DNA from: Diplodia intermedia
Lineage: Eukaryota > Ascomycota > Dothideomycetes > Botryosphaeriales > Botryosphaeriaceae
Direction of reading: 5' to 3'
Assembly (NCBI GenBank): GCA_021495925.1
Contig: JAKEKT010000083.1
Location: 1-64,000 of the forward strand
Length of the DNA: 64,000 bases
The notes under the pieces are model-generated. The model worked only from the letters and a program-made list of their open reading frames with translations, searched no databases and was not told the origin of the DNA. A program made the position numbers and the translations under genes. Shown one piece after another: positions 35,567 to 47,125 of the stretch; positions within the stretch are counted from its first letter, which is position 1; each line of letters starts with the position of its first letter.

Positions 35567-37867
35567 TCACTGAGGCTTTAGGGCGGTCCTGAGGGCACTT
35601 GACAGCCTCTGGTACTCTTTCAACAACTCGTTGATGTCGCCAATCTTCAGGTCATTCGCGTCCTTGGCGTCGATGAACTTCTTGACCGGAGGGGCCGTCT
35701 TGCTCAGCTCATCGAGCCTCTTCAGGGCGACGGTCGCCTTCGCATCAGCCTTCGGGTCAGCCTCAGGCCCAGGAGAAGCCGATGATGTCGGCGCAGGCTT
35801 GCTCGGCTCTGCTTTGGCTTTCTCGGCCGGAATCGTCGGGGCCGAGGGCGGAACAGGCGAAGTATTTGCCCTGCCAAACTTCGGAAGCATGTTCATACCG
35901 CCGAATCCGCGCAGCGGGTTAAGGGTGCTGCCCAGATTTCGCATCGACTCCACGGCCGAAGCACCGGCGCTGGTTGGCGTTGATGATTGTGGCGGCGGGC
36001 TCGTTAGAGGGTCAGTACCCTTGTCGGCAGGGGTAAACGCCACGCGTCTGCTGCTTGCGCCACTCTTGGCGCTGTCGACGCTACGTTCCCGCGGGAGAGG
36101 GCGACGGCCGCCGAAGAGGTCAGTGACCTTGCTGTCGCGGGTCGACTCGGTTGCCTCTTCGTTGATGGAGCTGCTCCCGCTGGCGTTGTCGTCAATCGGC
36201 GGTGGAGTGCTAACAAGCTTGCGGACGTCTTCAAGCGTCTTTGGCTGGACGACCTCGTTCTTGCTTCCGGCCTGCTGCTCTTTCAGGCGGCCAAACAAGA
36301 ATTTGAGGCTATTGTCAAGGGTCGTGTTGATCGACTCGAACGCCTGATCCGCGCTGTCTAACACGGCCTGCCGTGCTGCGTCGCTGGCTGCTTCGATCCT
36401 GTTTGTTTGTTGCTGGATCAAATTGCTCAAACGCCGCTGAGACTTATCCAGGGGTGACGGAGCTTCCCCTTTGCCATCTTCGCCGTCCGGAGCAAGACTC
36501 GACTGCGCGGGGGTGATGCCAAGATCCATGGGCGGAGGAGCATCACCAGGTGTGATAGGCCTGGCAGACTTATTCGGGCCTCCCGGAAGCTCATCCGCTC
36601 GAAGTGTGGAGAGATCGACGTTTTCAAGGAAGGCAATGGAGGCTTCCAAGTTCACCAAACAGTACGCGGCTTCTCCATCGACTTTGCTCGCAGTTCTGAA
36701 CCTCTGGATAAAGTACAGATTGCTGATGACACAAATGCTGTCTGGAGGGCTAGTAATGAGGGTGTAAATCAGTGTCGGCAAAATCTCGTCAGCCGAAGAG
36801 GAGCTTGGGAAGATGTGCGACAAGGCCTCGACGATATTCTTGTGAGCAGCAGTCAAGTGCTGCAGCTTTCCCTGCGGAAACCTCTCGTCGTTCATCCTTT
36901 GGATGCTTTCACGCGCTGCGGCAAGCATTTCGGGGATTTCGTCTTTCTTTTCCTCCATAGCCTTTCGCATGTCAGGCGTGATCTCCTCGCCATGTCCAAG
37001 GAGTTCCTTCAGGCCGATACCGACAAGTGAGAGGGCGGCAGTACGCGACCGGAGTTTTTCGTCGCGTTCAGCGTCGTCGGTACTACGGTGGCGCCATATT
37101 CGGGGATATATCTGGACCCTGGTCAGCTTCTGCTTGGCGCAAAACACGAAAGGGGTTATGCAGATGAAACAACAGAGGACAGCTCACCTTCTCACAGACG
37201 GCCCTCTCGACAGCCTCTTCCAGAGCGGTCCTCTTCAGCTCCAGCAATCTCCGTGCCTTCTTGCGGTCCGAAATTTCCGAGACTGTGAGCATCTGCTGCT
37301 CCTGTCCGGAGTCGGACGTTTTCCGAGCACTGCGCGAGGCTGCCGATGAGCGCGATGCTAGTGATGTGGTAGAGCCCTGGCGGGACAGTCTTGTTGAGAG
37401 AGCGGCAATGTGGGTGTCTATTTGGGAGCCCGCGCGGACGTAGAACTCTTGGAACAAATTTGCCAGAGAGTCGATGTCAATGGGGCTGGGGTGCACGCGA
37501 GCGGAGAGCGACTCTAGGAATCTTGGGCTGGTCAGCACTGGAAGCTTAGCAGAGGTGCCAGTGCATACCTCTCGGCCAGGCTCCTGATCTCGATGGGCAG
37601 GTCGTCGAACGACTGCGGGAGAGCGGCGTCGCCGTCGCGGTCGTCGTCGTGGGCATCGCCGTCCTCGGAGCGAGTGGCGAAGACATCGCCGGTCTCGCTC
37701 TGGTCGCTGTCCTGGTGGGCGAAGGCGGTGGGATGCAGGATCTCGGGAATGGTAGCTCCCACGGTGCTTGCGCGGCTTCGATGGCGGGGGCCCTGCGGGG
37801 CCGAGTCGAAGCGGCTGAAGCTCTTGGAGGCGTGGATGACGCGGGGACGGTCGTCTTCCTGGGACAT
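35567..37867 (-). CDS. vps9: Vps9-domain Rab5 guanine-nucleotide exchange factor
   Basis: Three exons (37867-37569, 37521-37188, 37111-35567) with introns of 47 and 76 nt give 725 aa. The N-terminus is disordered and acidic. A helical bundle follows (about 100-225, ending IYPRIWRHRSTDDAERDEKL), then the VPS9 catalytic domain at about 230-390, with DEILPTLIYTLITSPPDSIC and the helix after it carrying the usual Rab5-binding signature. The C-terminal half is low-complexity with a short coiled coil. The family activates Rab5/Vps21 on endosomes for transport to the vacuole. The first intron has two in-frame acceptors 6 nt apart (CAG and AAG); the AAG site gives the conserved ERFLESLS junction. No CUE domain is obvious. 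The gene is divergent from Atg15. Confidence 0.88.
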
Positions 37868-38261
37868 GGTTTCGTTGTTGCAGTCAGGGAGAGCGGTGGT
37901 GCGGACGCATGTCGCGGAGGTGTAATTGCGGGTTGCTATTGATAGCCAGAGGAAGCTCTGGCACACGCACGAGACACTTCGGTGCCCGCGGAGCTCCAGG
38001 CAGAACCAGCTGTCGCTAGGGCGGCCGATAAGCTGATAAGGGGCGAGGGTCCCGGCGCCGGGACGTCATAAGACCAGCTGCAGGTGCGCACGAACACCAC
38101 ACCCCAGCATCCGCCCAACGCTCCAGCGCCTCCTCCTCACGCCTCCTGGCAAAGATCCCCTTGCCCACCCATATCTGCGCCTCAGCATCTGCGCCCGCCT
38201 CCTCTCCAGCTTGCGCCTGCTCTGTCATGCCTACCGTCTTTCCCTAGCAGCTGTCGCCACC
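37868..38261. promoter_or_regulatory. Shared 394-bp promoter, Vps9 (-) / Atg15 (+)
   Basis: The start codons of the two divergent genes lie 394 bp apart. GATAAG occurs twice on the plus strand, at 38027-38032 and 38035-38040, 8 bp apart. The Atg15 side is C-rich and ends in a good start context (GCCACCATGACC). Confidence 0.6.
38027..38040 (+). promoter_or_regulatory. Tandem GATA-factor sites
   Basis: CGATAAG and TGATAAG (both HGATAR) are separated by two bases. Paired GATA sites are preferred by fungal nitrogen regulators, and GATA factors control several autophagy genes in yeast. Function here is inferred only. Confidence 0.45.
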
Positions 38262-40408
38262 ATGACCACCCAGGACCGCTTCCGCAGCTCTGCCGGCAGA
38301 GCTGCTGCCGCTTTCGTCACCACTCTGCTCTCCTTCGCAGCCCTCCAGCCCGCCCAGGCCGACCTTGTCCCCCAGCATGGCGATGGCTCTGGCATCCTGC
38401 CAGTGCTCCCTCCTGGCGCTCCGAATGAAGGTGCGTCGAGGCAGCAGCTGACCAGGGATATGGACTTCGTGAGTATGCTCGGCCCGAAAGCCGATCGCTG
38501 GAGCTGATACCGCTGTCGCAACAGACGCTGAAGCACATCTTCCACCATGGAACCCACAAGTACCCCGGCCTGCACCGCCGCTTGGACATCCACCCCGACG
38601 CTCCCTTGTGGGTCGCGTCCGAGGACGACCCCACGCGACGGGAGCCCGCCCCGCCTCTCCGCGCTCGCTCGCAGGCCCTCAACATCGAGCGCCTCGCAGA
38701 CCGAAGCCCCGAGGCAATCAACCACATCCTCGAAACAAAGCGTCTGACGGGACGGGATGTTGTCTTCTCCGCCGACGCCTGGACCGTTGACGAGATTGCT
38801 GGTCCTAATGTCACGGACAAAGAGAGCGTGCTTACCTTTGCGAGAATGGCGGCAAATGCCTACGTCACCGATCCCACCAAACCCGAATGGTCCGATGTAA
38901 GGGGAGGCTTCAACTACACCGAGGATTTTGGTTGGGAGTCAGATGGTCTCCGCGGCCACATCTTCGCCGATACCGAAAACTCCACCGTCGTCATCGGCCT
39001 CAAGGGTACCTCGCCGGCCGTGTTCGATGGTTCCGAAACGACCACTAATGACAAGGTCAACGACAACCTCTTCTTCGGTTGCTGTTGTGGACAAGGCGGC
39101 TCCTACATGTGGCTCCAAGTCTGTGACTGCATGACGTCTACCTACTCCTGCAACTCGACTTGCTTGGTGGAGAGCATCAAGGAGAAGGGGAAGAACCGCT
39201 ACTACTATGCGGTTCAGGATCTCTACCACAATGTGACTGCCCTATATCCGGATGCTGACGTCTGGATTTCCGGACACTCTCTCGGAGGCGCCACGGGCAG
39301 TCTTCTTGGCTTGTCTTACGGCCTCCCCGTCATAACCTACGAGGCGCCAGGCGAGGCTATGGCAGCATCCCGGCTAGGGCTCCCTACCCCACCAGACTAC
39401 CACCTTGGCAGGCACCAAGACAGAACAGGTTCCGGCATATACCACTTTGGTCATACAGCAGATCCTATGTACATGGGTCTCTGCAACACAGCAACCTCCG
39501 TTTGTACCATTGCTGGCTATGCCATGCAAAGTGTCTGCCACTCCGGCTCAGTGTGCACCTATGATACAGTCGGAGATCTCGGCTGGCGCGTAGGCGCCGG
39601 AACGCACCGGATCCAAGAGGTCATTCATGACGTACTCGAGAAATATGACGACGTCCCTCCATGCACCCCGGACATTAGTTGCACCGATTGCTACAACTGG
39701 AAATTCTACGAGAGCAATGGCTCCGACACAACCACTAGCTCTAGGAGTAGCACAGCAACGACGACTCAGTCAAGGACCGAGACCTGCAAGACTCCAGGCT
39801 GGTGGGGATGTCTTGATGAGAGCACTACATCTGGTCCCGTGACCACGTCGACTAGCATCATTACGTCGACAACATGTGACACGCCTGGATGGTTTGGTTG
39901 CAACGACAAGACGACCCATACAGTTATTACAACCTCTAGAACCGTCTTTCCCGTCCCCACTACGACCATCACTTCGACCACGACTTCGACTTCAACTTCG
40001 ACCTCGGAGACGACGACCTCAACCACTACATGCGAGACTCCTGGCTGGTTCGGCTGCAATGACCCCACGACTACGACCACTTCAACGACCTCGTCCACTT
40101 CCTCCACTTCCTCCACCTCTGCCTCGACGGGAAGCTGCGCCACGCCTGGCTGGTTCGGTTGCAATGACCCATCCACAACCACCGCACCAGCAACTTCTGC
40201 AACGCCCAAGCCATCTCTGAGCTCTGTGCCGTCAAGTACCGCAGCCTCCACCAGTGTGAGCTGCACTTCGAAGAACTGGTTCGGCCTCATTTGCGTCGAT
40301 CCTTCGCCAACCGACAGTTCGGCCCCCGCTCCGACATCGCACCACAAGTGTGCTCACAGGAACTTGCTTGGACGCTGCAAGGAGTGGAAGGAAGAAGATG
40401 AACTGTGA
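38262..40408 (+). CDS. atg15: Autophagy lipase Atg15 with C-terminal CxTPGWFGC repeats
   Basis: Two exons (38262-38468, 38525-40408) with a 56-nt intron (GTGAGT...AACAG) give 696 aa. An N-terminal hydrophobic segment (about residues 14-33) is the signal anchor by which Atg15 enters the ER and is carried through multivesicular bodies to the vacuole. The class-3 lipase core follows, with Cys-rich loops (FFGCCCGQGG, CMTSTYSC) and the nucleophile elbow GHSLGG (Ser at about 320); GHTADPMYMG and GTHRIQEVIHDV supply the later acidic and His parts. The enzyme breaks down membranes of autophagic bodies. After about residue 480 comes a Thr/Ser-rich tail with four close copies of a CxTPGWFGCxD motif starting near 489, 520, 572 and 607, a diverged fifth (CTSKNWFGLICVD, about 648) and a terminal relative (CAHRNLLGRC). 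ATG at 38262 has a strong context and is the first in frame after an upstream TTG. Confidence 0.95.
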
Positions 40409-41944
40409 GGGCAAGTCAGGACTACCATGGATGCAACAGACCATGAATTATTTCATTCGCTTAGAAGTTCAGCATCACTGCGTATGGCGTTTTGTTCAAG
40501 GCAGGCGTGTTTGGGATTTGATTTTTGTCATGATACCGCAAGGAGGGAAATGGATGGTTGGGCGTAGATTGAGGATCTGACGCACAGTACATACACATTG
40601 GTTAGTATGATCTTTTATTGAGATCGAGTTTATATGAATACATAAACCTCTTATTGCGTGCATGTGTGACTTTCCGGGGGACATGCTATTTTCTGCGCAG
40701 CAAGTTCTTTATTAAAGCTGCTGTAGGCGATAGAGGAAAGCCTTAATTTTAACTCTGGATCTATCTAAATAGCTCGACGTTGGTAGTCGGCAATGGTAGC
40801 AGGGAATCCCTTGGTCACAAAGGGAAGTTTGTTTATCTTTTAGATGAGTTGTGCAGGTTAGTAAACAGATAAGGAGTATGCCTTAGTCTTACTGCGCTTC
40901 AATATCTCTCTTGGCATGCTGGCTCAGCTGGAGGGGGTGGATACACGTGGCAAAGCAGATATCAGCTATGAGGCGCTTAGTGCTGGTCTAAGTCATTACA
41001 TGGAAAGTCATAGTCTTCTCTTCGTCGGAACATAGGTATGCATTGATTCTGGGGAAACGAGATAAGCGGAGACAAGATACGCGATCTTCAAAAAAAGTTT
41101 GACACTTCATCCTCAACGAGCCATGACTCGAAGGATAGCCTGACAGCGTTTACGAGGTCTTGGCCAGATCTCCACCAGGACCCATGGATAGGCGGTACCA
41201 TGCCCGGTTGCATGTCGTTTGGAACCTGAGTTCCGCCGGATTGACACGGCAGCCAACAAGGTAGCGTGCCGTCTCTCCGCCTCGGGCTGTCGAATGCACT
41301 GTTCAGTGAGGTGTGAGCGGTGAGGCAGGACAGGCAGCAGATGCATCAGATAAGATCTATGACGTGCTGGACATGCCCTTTACGTGAGAGGCCGGGCTCT
41401 TTGTCGCCGCGGGCAGGGTTTGCGTGTCCGCGAAAGCCCGAGGCCGAGAGCGGGCGCACGTGTTTGCGCTTCTGGAAGCGCGCGTGGCCAATGGCAGGGC
41501 GGGAGCAGGCCAGGCCCTGTCCGCTCCCAGATCACGTCAATTGCATAGTGCATCGTTCACGCCTATCGAGAGCTAGCATCAGAGCCGGGGGCGCGGTACT
41601 CCTCCACCGCCCATGTCGAACCGCGAGTCCCTTCCTGTCTTCGCGAGCCCTCCGTCGCAAGAGCGCGCGGCTGTGCCCGGTCCAAATTTCCGCCCGACGG
41701 CATAGTCATGCCTAAAACGCTCGCAATGTGGGAGATACGACGCCCGTCGCTGCCTCCCAGCACACCATCGCGCGCGGATATCCACCGCGCTCCGCTCCGC
41801 TTAAAAATCAACACCCTCGGCCGCCAGTAAGCCCACAAAGAGTCCGCACCTTCATCTGTCCGACGCGCCCACTTCTCCGACGTGCATCCGCACCCGCTCC
41901 CGCTTCCCACCCCGCGACCACCATCGTCGCCCCGCCAGCCCTCA
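40409..41944. other. Intergenic region Atg15 to ARA2-like
   Basis: 1.5 kb without a supported gene. 40590-41100 is AT-rich; 41350-41900 is GC-rich and probably the promoter and leader of the next gene. Overlapping open frames here come from GC bias. Confidence 0.6.
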
Positions 41945-43261
41945 ATGGCGACCAAAACACCCCTCTCGTCCATCCTGCCGCCGCTGTTGTTCGGAACCGC
42001 CACCTTCAACCACCAGTACAACAAAGACCCCTACGCCCTCGACACCACCGGCCTGGTGCGCTCCGCGCTCGAGAAGGGCATCCGCGCCTTCGACACCTCG
42101 CCCTACTACGGCCCGTCCGAATCGCTCCTGGGCGCCGCCCTCTCGACGCCCTTTGTGCGCGCCAACTTCCCGCGCGACGAATACTTCCTCCTCACAAAGG
42201 TCGGCCGCATCGCGTCCGACGAGTTCGACTACAGCCCGGAATGGGTGCGGGCGTCGGTGGCGCGCAGCCTGCGGCGGCTGCAGACGCCGTACCTGGACGT
42301 CGTCTACTGCCACGACGTCGAGTTCGTGACGGACGACGAGGTGATGGCGGCCGTGGCGGAGCTGCGGCGGCTGCGCGACACGCACGGCAGCCTCCGGTAC
42401 GTCGGCATCTCGGGCTACCCGGTCGAGACGCTGTGCCGGCTGGCGGAGCGCGTGCTGCGCGAGACGGGCGAGCCGCTCGACGCCGTCATGAGCTACGCCA
42501 CGTACACGCTGCAGAACACGACGCTGGCGACGCGCGGCGTGCGGCGCCTGCGCGCGGCCGGCGTCGACGTCGTCCCCAACGCCAGCCCGCTCGGCATGGG
42601 CCTGCTGCGCCGCGAGGGCGTGCCCGTCGGCAGCCTGGGCGACTTCCACCCCGCGTCGGCCGCGCTGCGCCAGGCGGTCCGCGACGCGTCGGACCTGTGC
42701 GACATGCACGGCGAGCGGCTCGAGGTCATCGCGATCCGGTTCGCGCTCGAGACGTGGCTGCACGCGGGCAGCGGCGTGGGGTCGCGCGGCGACCCGGCGA
42801 GCGGCGTGCCGTGGAAGAGGGAGCGCAACGAGGAGGTGGGCGGGCAGAAGCTGGGCGTCAGCGTCATGGGCGTCAGCCACCCGGCCGAGCTGGACAAGAC
42901 GATGATGGTGTGGCGCAGCATCCTCGACGGGCTCGAGGACGGGCAGAGCGTGGCGGACCGCGCGGGGCGGTGGAAGAGGGCGCACGAGTGGAGCCTGAAC
43001 CGCAAGCGCGCGGTGCAGATTCTGGCCGAGGGCGTGCAGGAGTGCCTGGGCGACTGGGTCGACTTCGCGTGGGCCAGCCCCGGCAGCGGCTTCGTCAACC
43101 AGCGCGCCAAGAGGAAGCAGGTCGAGGAGGGCGAGGGGAAGCAGAAGACGCTCATGGGCAAGGAGGCCGAGGCGGAGGCGCCCTGGCTCACCCCCGCGGC
43201 CAGTCCCGAGCCTGAGGCGCGGGCGGGGACGGAGGGCAACAAGGAGCTGCCGTTGAGGTGA
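41945..43261 (+). CDS. ara2: Aldo/keto reductase, D-arabinose / L-galactose dehydrogenase type
   Basis: A single-exon gene of 438 aa starting at the first ATG; the frame stays open upstream only through a GTG. The aldo/keto reductase fold begins with LFGTATFN and has the usual tetrad: Asp and Tyr in AFDTSPYYGPSE, Lys in LLTKVGR and His in VVYCHDVE. The C-terminal part has VSVMGVSHPAEL, the cofactor-binding region. This form resembles yeast Ara2, the NAD-dependent dehydrogenase for the last steps of D-erythroascorbate synthesis, and plant L-galactose dehydrogenase. A Lys/Glu-rich tail after about residue 400 is probably disordered. Very high GC at third positions produces long false frames on both strands, for example 41728-43215. 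Confidence 0.88.
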   Translation: MATKTPLSSILPPLLFGTATFNHQYNKDPYALDTTGLVRSALEKGIRAFDTSPYYGPSESLLGAALSTPFVRANFPRDEYFLLTKVGRIASDEFDYSPEWVRASVARSLRRLQTPYLDVVYCHDVEFVTDDEVMAAVAELRRLRDTHGSLRYVGISGYPVETLCRLAERVLRETGEPLDAVMSYATYTLQNTTLATRGVRRLRAAGVDVVPNASPLGMGLLRREGVPVGSLGDFHPASAALRQAVRDASDLCDMHGERLEVIAIRFALETWLHAGSGVGSRGDPASGVPWKRERNEEVGGQKLGVSVMGVSHPAELDKTMMVWRSILDGLEDGQSVADRAGRWKRAHEWSLNRKRAVQILAEGVQECLGDWVDFAWASPGSGFVNQRAKRKQVEEGEGKQKTLMGKEAEAEAPWLTPAASPEPEARAGTEGNKELPLR

Positions 43262-44389
43262 GGATTGGGGAGGTTGGGCTTGCTTTTTCTGTCCACAGGG
43301 CGTTGCTTTTCTGGAGGGAATCGATATTCGGCCGGCGTGGGTCAGTTAGCGCTTCGGCAGCATCATGCCTGTACGACGCCGTTGTTTTGGTATCTGATCG
43401 TCGCTTTATTACGAGAGACGCATGTACGTGGGCGAGTATAGAAGGCTAGGAAATCAAGGAAGAAAGGCCGAAGGAATGGCACGAAAGCACCGGTGAATGC
43501 GGTGTCGTGTTGGAATCGCGCCGCGACGTGCAGGTCTGGAAAGCACATCAAGGCGTAAGGCCATCGAATAGGAGGCCGGCTGAATCAGTCGCGCGGCGGG
43601 AATAAATCGCTGGGCAGGCGATGGTGACGCCATTGGGGCGGAAGGCGGAGGGCGCACGCAGGCAGCACAGCGTTTTTGCGCGGAGATCCGCCCGTGTGCA
43701 CGGCGGGAGGCCGGCACCGCGGCGCGAGCAGCATGAGCAGCCCGCGGCGGGGAGCACGGGGAGCACGGGGAGCACGGGGAGCAGATGGAGCGAGCGGGAT
43801 CGGAGTCGAGAGATTGCAGGTGTCTGTTCGGCGGCGTACGTCATGCCGCGGGCGCAACGGGCATGGCCAGCGAGCAGCGCTGAGGAGCACATGTAGCCGG
43901 CTTTCCCGCGCCACCTAACATCAGCCTCTGCCAGCGAACGCGGCAGTTTGCCCTCAAACGACTCGCCCTGCCACACTGCCTGACGAGGCTAAACGGCCAG
44001 AGCACCATCCTTGCATCGTAGCTCGACCGCCGACAGCGCACCGCCCGCCTCAGCCCAAACAGCTAGGGCCCAAGCCCTCCCGCTGGCTTACCACAACCCA
44101 GCCCGCGACCCGACTTCACCTTCCTCAACCCAGCCAAACCCCCCGCTACGCCATCCGTCGCCTGGCTATCAACGCCTGGCCACGCGACCACCGAGCCACA
44201 CCGCACCCCAGCCCTGCGATAAGCTTCCGTTCCAGCATGCGCCGCGGGTAAGGCGCTGTCTTGCTCTGACCGTCCAGGTGACACACGCGCCATCCAGAGC
44301 GACGCCTGCTTGCGCTCGCCAGCCAAGCCCGGCCAAAATCTCTGCTTTTCCTCCTCAGCCCGCCGCCGAGCCTGCTCTTCCCCCCAGCA
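43262..44389. other. Intergenic region ARA2-like to Sip5-like
   Basis: 1.1 kb without a supported gene. It contains a 9-bp minisatellite (43752-43782) and, from 43990 to 44389, a C-rich leader-like stretch before the Sip5-like start. Mid-length open frames lack motifs. Confidence 0.6.
43752..43782. repeat. 9-bp minisatellite (GAGCACGGG)
   Basis: Three perfect GAGCACGGG units and a partial fourth, head to tail, in the upstream region of the Sip5-like gene. Confidence 0.9.
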
Positions 44390-47125
44390 ATGGGCAACAA
44401 CTCCAGCAGAGAGGGGCGGCCCGGCACGTCGCTGGGCCACTCGAGGTCGCACGACGGCCACTCGCACGCCTCTCAACAGGGCTCCCAGCACCAGTCCAGC
44501 GACCGCATGTACTCGTCGCGCAACGGCCGCAGCAGCAGGCCCGACCTCTCCTTCCTCGGCATCAGCACCAGCTCCGACAGAGATCCCCCCGAGTTCACCA
44601 GGCGCGAGACCAGGGCCGAGCGTGAGGCACGGAAGCGGGAGAAGGAGCGGATACTGAGGGAGCAGGAGCGCGAGCGGAGCATGCGCGAGGAGGGTGTTGA
44701 CGGAGGCTACTTGGTCACTCTGGGCACCTACACCGGCCCGGAGGATTTTAGCAAAGCAACAGTCCGCCAGCTGATGGTATGCCGTTCTCTTGCTTCAATG
44801 CAGCAGTGGAGCTGATAATCCCAGATCGAACGCCGCGTAGCTCCTTTCTGGAAGGGCCTCAATGACCACGAAGACACATGGACCGAGGCTCAGCTGGTGT
44901 GCGTCGTCAATGACCGTCCGCTGCCCGCCCCGGACGAGCCTCTCCCCGCCGATTTGGAGCCCGCGCGGACCGCCGAGTCGAGGAATCCCAAGTCGTCCGA
45001 GCAGAGCCTCAACGGCCTCATGGTGCCCATCACCGGCAGAACGCCCTCCAGTACCTCCGATGCCTCCGGTCGCCTCTCGCCCGGCCAGGGCGCCTTCTCG
45101 CTTCCTTCGGCCACTTCGCCTCTCGGTAACACATCCTCATCATCTCCCTTCTTCCGCGGCCGCGCGAAGACCCTCGCCGCCTTGACGACATCGTCGAAGA
45201 ATAACTCGCAAACTGATATGACGCCCCAAGAGGTCATGCTACCCAAGGATCCCTACGTGAACGGCCAGCGGCTCGAAGCATTCCTGTACAAAGACGCCTC
45301 CGAGTGCCCCATCTGCTTTCTCTACTACCCTCCCTACCTGAACATGACTAGGTGTTGCGACCAGCCCATCTGCTCCGAATGCTTCGTCCAGATCAAGCGG
45401 CCCGACCCCCATCCGCCCGAGCACCACGACCCGAACGACCCGAACGCCCCGCCTCCTTCGACTGAGCCCCAAGATGACTGTATGTTGGTATCCGAACCTG
45501 CCGCATGTCCCTTCTGCAAGCAGCCCGAATTTGGTGTTACGTATGAGGCGCCTCCGTTTAGGAAAGGTCTCGCGTACCAGGGCCAGACCATTCAGCCTTC
45601 CGCCATGTCTTCGGCATCATCTCTTGCAGCTCCTGTATCACACGAGGGCGGGGGCGGGGGCGGAAGGAAGAGGGGCAAATCGCTTTCGGCAAACTCACCG
45701 CAGGTCATCACGACGGATATGGTGCGTCCGGATTGGGCGAAGAAACTCGCAGACGCACGAGCACACGCATTGCGGAGATCTGCCGCCGCTACCGCGCTAC
45801 ACAATGCCGCATATGTAATTGGCAACAATTCCAACGACAGCAGGGGATTCACGCTAGGTAGGAGGAGAAGAAATCTCTTGAGCAACGACAGCCCAAACAG
45901 CAGCGGCACAGGAACGCCACGAAATGGATCCAGCGACCCTCTGACTCAGCTTCTAGGTTCGTCAAGCAGCAGAGATCGCGGATCGGAAAGCCAACAGCAG
46001 GATTCTTCGGGACGGCAAGGTTCGCGGAGAAGTCGCATGGAAGACCTCGAGGAACTCATGATGATGGAGGCGATCAGACTCAGTCTTGCTGCGGAGGAGG
46101 AACGGAAACGGAAGGAGGAGAAGGAGGCGGATAAGAGGGCCAAGAAGGAGGAGAAGAAGAAGGCTAAGGAGGAGAAGAAGGCTCAGAAGTATGGCCGTAA
46201 GACTGGTTTCTTCCCTGTTGACGTCCCAGAGGATTCTCCCCAGCCTGGCCCTTCTGCACAGAGCGACTCGAAAGGGAAGGCGATCGACCGCTCCGGAGCT
46301 GGCTTCAACCCCATGAGTGAGCCCACGTCCACGCTCAACAACGGAGCCGCTTCGTCGGCGCGGGCAGATCCGCAGAAGCACCTTGAGGAAAGTAGAGCAC
46401 GCATTCAGAAGCCCTCAGATTCGGTTGGTCCCGCTTCCCCCCTCGACCTCACCGGGCAGACATCTCATCGCATGGCACTTCGACAGCTCTCCAATGCGTC
46501 CTCGTCAGCGTCCTCGCTCGCCGAATCGGAAGAAGCAGATTCGCTGCGCCAGAACGGTCAGGACGTGAACTCTGGGTCTTCATTTGAGCCTTCCCCGAAC
46601 ACCAGCGGCCTAAGTCTCGGCGGCGGTGCTTCTGCATCCGATCCCAACGTCGGAACCGATACGCCTCCTGGCGGCGGCGCCGGCACCGAGCCCATGTTCA
46701 ACTTCAGGAGCCTAGCGGCCGTCATCGGCAACGAGGACGAGAGGGAAAAGTCCGGGGCCGAGCATCTCGAAGACATCGGGCCCTCGACCCCCTCGCCCTT
46801 CAACGAGAAGGCCGGCCACGAAGCGCTGCAGGCTGCGGAAGATGGCGCCGCCGCGGTCCCCATCCCCACATTGTCCCCCGCAGACGCAGAAGCCAACAAC
46901 AGCAGCACGACGCGCAGCCGCGGCGACTCGGGCGAGAGCTCCAGCAGCGCGCCGCCGCCCCCCGTCCTGGTCACACCTGCTAGCCCTCCTCCTCTTGACG
47001 GCAAGGCCCCGTCGCTGCCGATGCCGGATTTTGGCAGCAGCGGCGATTTGGATCAGAAGAGTGTGGGGGACGTGCAGGTTGACGAGCATGAGGAAGAAAG
47101 GAGGCATGAGGCTGATGCTCATTGA
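44390..47125 (+). CDS. sip5: Sip5-like zinc-finger protein, N-myristoylated
   Basis: Two exons (44390-44776, 44825-47125) with a 48-nt intron (GTATGC...CCCAG) give 895 aa. The N-terminus MGNNSSRE fits an N-myristoylation site, suggesting membrane attachment. A basic charged helix (RRETRAEREARKREKER) follows, then the conserved ATVRQLMIERRVAPFWKGL across the intron. The Cys-rich domain at about 290-365 (CPICFLYYPPYLNMTRCCDQPICSECF...CPFCKQPEFGV) is the hallmark of the Sip5 family, described in yeast as a partner of Snf1 kinase and Reg1/Glc7 phosphatase. The rest is low-complexity, with a Lys/Glu-rich coiled coil (about 535-585) and long Ser/Pro/Gly stretches. The role in filamentous fungi is poorly known; placement in glucose signalling is inferred from yeast. 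Confidence 0.88.

Noticed and set aside
41728..43215. 495-codon frame overlapping the ARA2-like gene
   Set aside because: Arg/Ala/Gly-rich translation of the +1 frame of a gene with very high third-position GC; the aldo/keto reductase frame carries all the motifs.
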